DNA from: Phascolarctobacterium sp.
GTDB lineage: Bacteria > Bacillota > Negativicutes > Acidaminococcales > Acidaminococcaceae
Assembly: GCA_019417125.1 (NCBI GenBank)
Contig: DXVZ01000173.1
Coordinates: 10,311-19,116 of the forward strand
Direction of reading: 5' to 3'
DNA: 8,806 nucleotides
Both the position numbers and the translations under genes were made by a program. The notes under the pieces are model-generated. The model saw only the letters and a program-made list of their open reading frames with translations. It made no database searches and was not told where the DNA came from. Positions 5,583 to 8,806 of the stretch are shown one piece after another. The stretch's first letter is position 1. Each line of letters begins with the position of its first letter.

Positions 5583-7512
5583 ACGCGACGGGCGCATTGT
5601 AGCGTTTGACGATAGTAAAATAACAGATGCGATTTTTGAAGCTGCTAAATCCGTCGGCGGCGCAGACCGCGAAATGGCAGTGGAAATTACGCTGTGCGTA
5701 TTAAAATGCTTAAAGGCGGAAAACCAGGAAGTTGTCGATGTTGAGCATGTTCAGGACATTGTAGAAAAAGTTTTGATTAAAAAAGGGCACGCCAGAACCG
5801 CCAAGTCCTATATTTTGTACCGCGCCAAACGTACGGATATCCGCAGCGCGCGCAGCGAACTGATGGACACCGTGGCAGAGATTTTGAAGGAAACTGACCG
5901 CGATAACGCCAATATCTCTAACTCGCCGTCGGCAAAAATGCTGCAAATAGCTTCGGCTGCCAGCCGCGAATATTACCTGAACCGCGTAATTCCGGAAGAA
6001 ATGGCGGCGGCGCATAAACGCGGCGATATTCATATTCACGACCTTGATTTTTATGGCAAAACTTTAAATTGTTTAAATATTCCGCTGGGCAGGCTGCTGC
6101 ACGAAGGCTTCAACAACGGGCACGGCTATATCCGCCCGCCTAAACGCCCCGGTTCTGCGGCGGCGCTGGCGGCAATAGTGCTGCAAAGCAATCAGAACGA
6201 CATGTTCGGCGGGCAATCATTTGGTTTTTTTGATACAGATATGGCTGATTTTGTGGATGGCGCGGACGATAACGAAGTTTTTCAGGCGATGGAAGCGCTG
6301 GTGTACAACCTTAACAGCATGCACTCGCGCGCCGGTGCGCAGGTGCCGTTCAGCAGCCTGAACCTGGGGCTTGATACCAGCGAGAATGGACGCAAGGTTA
6401 CGCGCAATTTGTTAAAGGCTTACGGCAATGGGCTTGGACGCGGCGAAAACCCGATATTCCCGAACGTTATTTTCCGTGTTAAACGCGGCGTTAACTTGGA
6501 CCCAGGCGACCCGAACTACGATTTGTTCCAGCAGGCAATCAGCGTAGCGGCAAAACGCCTGAACCCAACCTTTAGCTTTATGGATACCACTTATAACCGG
6601 GCTTACGGCGGACAGGTGGCGTATATGGGCTGCCGCACGCGCGTTATTGCCAACCGCCACGGCGAAGAAATTACTACCGGGCGCGGCAACCTTTCGTTTA
6701 CTACTATTAACCTGCCGCGGCTGGCAATTAAAGCTGAACGCAATATCGACAAGTTTTACGGAATGCTGGACAGCATAATGAACCTTGTGGCGGAACAGCT
6801 GTACCACCGTTACCGTGTGCAGTGCAATCTGCGCGTGCGCGACCTGCCGTTTTTGATGGGGCAGGGGCTTTATATGGGCAGCGATAAGCTGAAAAAAGAC
6901 GACCGTATTGAACCGGCAATTAAAAACGGTACGCTGGCAATTGGTTTTATCGGCCTTGCCGAAACGCTGACCTCGCTGATTGGCAAGCACCAGGGCGAAA
7001 GCGAAGAAGCGCAGAAGCTGGGGCAGGAGATTATCGGCTATATGCGTAAGCGCGTTGACGAATACTGCGATAAATACGATTTAAATTACAGCCTTATCGC
7101 CACGCCGGCAGAAGGGCTTTCCGGGCGTTTCATCCGCATCGACCGCAAGGAATACGGCATTATTCCTGGGGTGACCGATAAAGCGTACTACACAAACTCT
7201 TTCCATGTGCCGGTTGGCTATCATATCAGCGCGTTTGACAAGATGCGCATTGAAGGGCCGTACCATAAATTTACCAATGGCGGGCATATCAGCTATGTTG
7301 AGTTTGAATCTTCGCCGGTGCATAATTTGCAGGCAGTTGAGGACGTTTTGCGCCACATGCTGGCTTGCGACTGCGGTTACGTGGGTATTAACTTTCCGAT
7401 TGATTACTGCGAGGACTGCGGCTACACCGGCATTATCGACACCGATTACTGTCCGGTCTGCGAGAAGAAGCTGACGCAAATCCGCCAGCGCGCTAACTGC
7501 TGCACGGAATAG
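5569..7512 (+). CDS. nrdD: Anaerobic ribonucleoside-triphosphate reductase NrdD, lacking the C-terminal glycyl-radical segment
   Basis: Class III ribonucleotide reductases reduce NTPs to dNTPs anaerobically using a glycyl radical made by NrdG. This 647-residue protein has an N-terminal ATP-cone at about 1-95 (KIRKRDGRIVAFDDSKI), then the ten-stranded barrel with LNCLNIP (C168, matching the active-site cysteine called C79 in phage T4), FGGQSFG, and the finger-loop YMGCRTRV with C355 as the expected thiyl cysteine. NFPIDYCEDCGY and CPVC give four zinc cysteines, C614, C617, C628 and C631. Only 16 residues follow C631, ending IRQRANCCTE, with no glycine; homologues have RVxGYL plus a short tail there. 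R641 seems to align with the motif's Arg and C644 with its Gly. Other frames do not restore the motif. The ATG at 5569 gives the usual MKIxKRDGR start; a GTG at 5557 is possible. Either the enzyme uses another radical source or partner, or it is inactive. Confidence 0.93.
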   Translation: MKIRKRDGRIVAFDDSKITDAIFEAAKSVGGADREMAVEITLCVLKCLKAENQEVVDVEHVQDIVEKVLIKKGHARTAKSYILYRAKRTDIRSARSELMDTVAEILKETDRDNANISNSPSAKMLQIASAASREYYLNRVIPEEMAAAHKRGDIHIHDLDFYGKTLNCLNIPLGRLLHEGFNNGHGYIRPPKRPGSAAALAAIVLQSNQNDMFGGQSFGFFDTDMADFVDGADDNEVFQAMEALVYNLNSMHSRAGAQVPFSSLNLGLDTSENGRKVTRNLLKAYGNGLGRGENPIFPNVIFRVKRGVNLDPGDPNYDLFQQAISVAAKRLNPTFSFMDTTYNRAYGGQVAYMGCRTRVIANRHGEEITTGRGNLSFTTINLPRLAIKAERNIDKFYGMLDSIMNLVAEQLYHRYRVQCNLRVRDLPFLMGQGLYMGSDKLKKDDRIEPAIKNGTLAIGFIGLAETLTSLIGKHQGESEEAQKLGQEIIGYMRKRVDEYCDKYDLNYSLIATPAEGLSGRFIRIDRKEYGIIPGVTDKAYYTNSFHVPVGYHISAFDKMRIEGPYHKFTNGGHISYVEFESSPVHNLQAVEDVLRHMLACDCGYVGINFPIDYCEDCGYTGIIDTDYCPVCEKKLTQIRQRANCCTE

Positions 7513-7516
7513 GAGG
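7511..7516 (+). promoter_or_regulatory. Shine-Dalgarno of nrdG overlapping the nrdD stop codon
   Basis: AGGAGG shares two bases with the TAG stop of nrdD and sits six bases before the nrdG ATG. A ribosome terminating on nrdD would free or directly reuse this site, which implies tight coupling. It also shows that the nrdD reading frame ends at a designed gene junction. Confidence 0.8.
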
Positions 7517-7522
7517 CACGCT

Positions 7523-8011
7523 ATGCTGAGGGTTGCAGGTATTTTAAACGAATCAATCGTCGATGGGCCGGGCATCCGCACGGTGGTGTTCTTTCAGGGG
7601 TGCCCGCGCCACTGCGAAGGCTGCCATAACCCATCTACGCTGCCGTTTGAAGGCGGCACGGAATATACGCCGCAGCAGCTGGCAGAGGACGTGGTGCAAA
7701 GGCTGACGCCGCTGCACAGGGGCATAACTTTAAGCGGCGGCGACCCGCTGGCGCAGGCGGACGGCGTGCTGGAGTTTTTGCAGGCGATTAAAAAACTTAA
7801 ACCGGAGCTGAATGTGTGGTGTTATACCGGTTATGTGTATAACGAAGTTAAAAATCTGCCGGTGCTGAAAGAGATTAATGTGCTGGTTGACGGTCCGTTT
7901 GTGCTGGCGCAGCGCGATTTGGATTTTCCTTACCGCGGCTCGCGCAACCAAAGGCTGATAGATGTTCCGGCATCTTTAAAAAAAGGCGAAGCAGTCGATT
8001 TTGAGTTATAG
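7523..8011 (+). CDS. nrdG: Anaerobic ribonucleotide reductase-activating protein NrdG (radical SAM)
   Basis: NrdG cleaves S-adenosylmethionine with a [4Fe-4S] cluster and installs the glycyl radical on NrdD. The 162-residue length fits the compact NrdG family. The cluster motif is CPRHCEGC, C27-x3-C31-x2-C34, the family's CxxxCxxC, preceded by VDGPGIRTVVFFQGC. SGGDP at residues 71-75 is the SAM-binding GGE-type motif in its NrdG form, followed by WCYTGYVYNE and LVDGPFV. The end RGSRNQRLIDV is typical of the family. All key residues are present, so this activase looks functional even though the adjacent NrdD has no recognisable glycyl-radical site. The gene lies ten bases after nrdD with a strong AGGAGG site. 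It might also act on another glycyl-radical protein, but close pairing with nrdD argues that NrdD is its partner. Confidence 0.97.
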   Translation: MLRVAGILNESIVDGPGIRTVVFFQGCPRHCEGCHNPSTLPFEGGTEYTPQQLAEDVVQRLTPLHRGITLSGGDPLAQADGVLEFLQAIKKLKPELNVWCYTGYVYNEVKNLPVLKEINVLVDGPFVLAQRDLDFPYRGSRNQRLIDVPASLKKGEAVDFEL

Positions 8012-8022
8012 GAGGGATAACG

Positions 8023-8436
8023 ATGCTAGTTGAATTATTGCAAAAAGGCTATGGTAAGGCAATGAACCTGAACTGTGCCGAAAAAATTCTTTATGGGGCA
8101 AACTGGGCGTATAACATGCAGCTTCCGCCGCAGGCGCTTAAAATTGCGGCAGGTTTTGGCGGCGGTATGGGCGCCGGTGCGGCATGCGGCGTAGTTACCG
8201 GCGCGTGCATGGCGTTAAGCACGCTGTATGTAAAGCGCAACGCTAAAGAAGAAGGCTGCAAAGTAAGGGAGCTTTGCAAAGAATTTGTTGATACCTTTAA
8301 AGCAGAAATGGGCGGTTATGATTGCTGCGAAGTAAAACCGAAGTACTTTACGCCTGAAGCTCAGTGCGACGCCGTAGTATTTAAAGGCGCAGAAATTTTG
8401 GATAAAATTATTGCACGCGAAGGATTGGGAAAATAG
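8023..8436 (+). CDS. C_GCAxxG_C_C family putative redox protein
   Basis: This 137-residue protein belongs to the C_GCAxxG_C_C family, small cysteine-rich proteins common in anaerobes; a redox or metal-cluster role is suspected but not shown. Conserved features are NCAEKIL with C18, a glycine-rich GFGGGMGAGAACGVVTGAC stretch with C55 and C62, C79 and C85 in the segment C-x5-C, C101-C102, and C115 in the final part. There is no signal peptide and no clear membrane segment, although the glycine-rich stretch is hydrophobic. AGGAGGG at 8010-8016 overlaps the nrdG stop and lies six bases before the ATG, so it is co-translated with nrdD and nrdG. Operon membership suggests, as inference only, electron delivery or cluster supply to the reductase system. 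Confidence 0.88.
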   Translation: MLVELLQKGYGKAMNLNCAEKILYGANWAYNMQLPPQALKIAAGFGGGMGAGAACGVVTGACMALSTLYVKRNAKEEGCKVRELCKEFVDTFKAEMGGYDCCEVKPKYFTPEAQCDAVVFKGAEILDKIIAREGLGK

Positions 8437-8450
8437 GATAGTGCAAAAGT

Positions 8451-8500
8451 AAAAAATAAAGGGTTAAACCAATTATTTGGTTTAACCCTTTATTTTTTTT
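8451..8500 (+). terminator. Strong Rho-independent terminator of the nrd operon
   Basis: A perfect 22-bp stem pairs 8451-8472 with 8477-8498 around a 4-base TTAT loop. Its core is GGGTTAAACCAA facing TTGGTTTAACCC, flanked by an A-run on the left and a T-run on the right. The A/T symmetry means it could also stop transcription coming from the other side. It starts 14 bases after the last stop codon. Confidence 0.92.
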
Positions 8501-8506
8501 AGCTGA

Positions 8507-8549
8507 GCGCCAATTAGTGCCGAGCGATAGCGAAAGCAATAATTGGCGC
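8507..8549. repeat. Inverted repeat, 10-bp perfect arms
   Basis: GCGCCAATTA (8507-8516) is exactly complementary to TAATTGGCGC (8540-8549), with 23 bases between. The spacer contains the repetitive run GAGCGATAGCGAAAGC, echoed just after the right arm by GCAGCGAAGC. There is no T-run after it, so it is not a standard terminator. Confidence 0.7.
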
Positions 8550-8559
8550 AGCGAAGCTA

Positions 8560-8596
8560 CGCGAATTTTACGACTGAATAAGAAGTGAAATTTGTG
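8560..8596. repeat. Hairpin with 12-bp wobble-containing stem
   Basis: 8560-8571 (CGCGAATTTTAC) pairs with 8585-8596 (GTGAAATTTGTG): 12 consecutive pairs including three G-T wobbles, with a 13-base loop. Wobble pairs that keep the stem together fit an RNA structure better than a DNA palindrome, but a single copy is weak evidence. Confidence 0.45.
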
Positions 8597-8625
8597 AACC
8601 AATAATAAGCAGCCGGTTAGTAATA

Positions 8626-8784
8626 CAGCCCGGCAGATACTACTATTATTCAGCTTGCCAAAACGTCGCTCCTATTTGCGTGCGCAAACACGGATCCGCA
8701 ACGGTTTGCGCATGGGGTCTGCAACAATGATTTAGCCGTCGCGATTTTGGTCTGCGCTTCATATTAGCAGCATCTGCCGGGCTG
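8626..8784. repeat. Large imperfect inverted repeat or candidate structured RNA, about 160 bases
   Basis: The outer arms CAGCCCGGCAGAT (8626-8638) and ATCTGCCGGGCTG (8772-8784) are exact complements. Complementarity continues inward: 8639-8654 against 8756-8771 match at 11 of 16 positions, and CCAAAA-cg-TCGC (8658-8669) pairs with GCGATTTTGG (8741-8750) with a 2-base bulge. The centre is closed by TGCGCAAAC (8681-8689) against GTTTGCGCA (8704-8712), whose loop holds the palindrome CGGATCCG. The whole folds into one long rod. It could be a MITE-like or dispersed element, or a non-coding RNA; no known RNA family or attC core is recognised. Confidence 0.6.
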
Positions 8785-8800
8785 TTTGCTGTTTAGCAAA
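8785..8800. repeat. Small hairpin at contig end
   Basis: TTTGCT (8785-8790) pairs with AGCAAA (8795-8800) around a GTTT loop, directly after the right arm of the large inverted repeat. It may belong to the same element, which is then cut by the contig edge. Confidence 0.4.
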
Positions 8801-8806
8801 AAGCAA

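Larger units (their letters stand above)
8501..8806. other. Gene-free, palindrome-rich end of contig
   Basis: No credible gene, tRNA or ribosome-binding site with a following frame is seen in these 306 bases on either strand. The region is instead dense in inverted repeats (8507-8549, 8560-8596, 8626-8784 and 8785-8800), which are listed separately. The contig ends here, and short-read assemblies often break at multi-copy sequence, so this may be a dispersed repeat or a structured RNA. Which of these it is cannot be decided from one copy. Confidence 0.6.

Noticed and set aside
7378..7420. The CGY sequences near the C-terminus (ACDCGYVG, EDCGYTG) as the glycyl-radical site
   Set aside because: The second belongs to the zinc-ribbon CxxCGY loop and the first to the strand before it. 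Both precede the last zinc cysteines, while the radical glycine lies after them in the family.
7440..7530. Frameshift or sequencing indel hiding a normal NrdD glycyl motif
   Set aside because: Both other forward frames hit stops quickly (TGA near 7472, TAA near 7494) and neither encodes RVxGYL. The nrdG ribosome-binding site and start follow within 13 bases, leaving no room for the missing tail.
8626..8784. Integron attC site
   Set aside because: The length and fold are suggestive, but no RYYYAAC/GTTRRRY core pair flanks the structure and no cassette-like gene is present.
8501..8806. CRISPR array or tRNA at the contig end
   Set aside because: There are no regularly spaced direct repeats and no cloverleaf with a T-arm GGTTCGA-type motif; the structure is inverted, not direct.

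Overview
The window is one end of a bacterial contig. It carries the tail of a division and cell-wall (dcw) cluster, then a small anaerobic ribonucleotide reductase operon, then about 300 bases of non-coding, palindrome-rich DNA. All eleven genes read on the + strand. The order ddl-ftsQ-DUF881-sbp-ftsZ-nrdR and the presence of DUF881 and Sbp proteins point to the Firmicutes. An FtsQ-type protein, no ftsA in place, roughly 50% GC and an anaerobic RNR together suggest a strictly anaerobic gut-type lineage, perhaps Negativicutes (Phascolarctobacterium/Acidaminococcus-like). That placement is inference.

Layout. Bases 1-19 are the Tn5/Nextera mosaic-end sequence, a library artefact, so the real genome starts at 20 inside murC. 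Bases 20-3696 hold murC (3' part), ddl, ftsQ/divIB, a DUF881 (YlxW/YlxX-like) gene and sbp, closely spaced and probably co-transcribed. After a 103-base gap comes ftsZ, closed by a hairpin terminator at 4940-4978. A 169-base intergenic region then carries an extended -10 promoter and a good NrdR-box candidate, followed by nrdR, nrdD, nrdG and a C_GCAxxG_C_C redox-type protein. The operon ends in a 22-bp perfect-stem terminator. The last 300 bases contain no gene but several nested inverted repeats, the largest spanning about 160 bases.

How the genes work together. MurC and Ddl supply the UDP-MurNAc-alanine and D-Ala-D-Ala parts of the peptidoglycan precursor. FtsQ and FtsZ are divisome proteins, and DUF881 and Sbp are conserved membrane companions in Gram-positive-type dcw clusters. 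NrdR senses (d)ATP and would control its own operon. NrdD/NrdG should make deoxynucleotides anaerobically.

The most unusual observation is that NrdD keeps its ATP-cone, finger-loop cysteine and four-Cys zinc site but stops 16 residues after the last zinc cysteine. No glycine follows, so the RVxGYL-type glycyl-radical segment that NrdG should activate is absent. NrdG itself looks intact.
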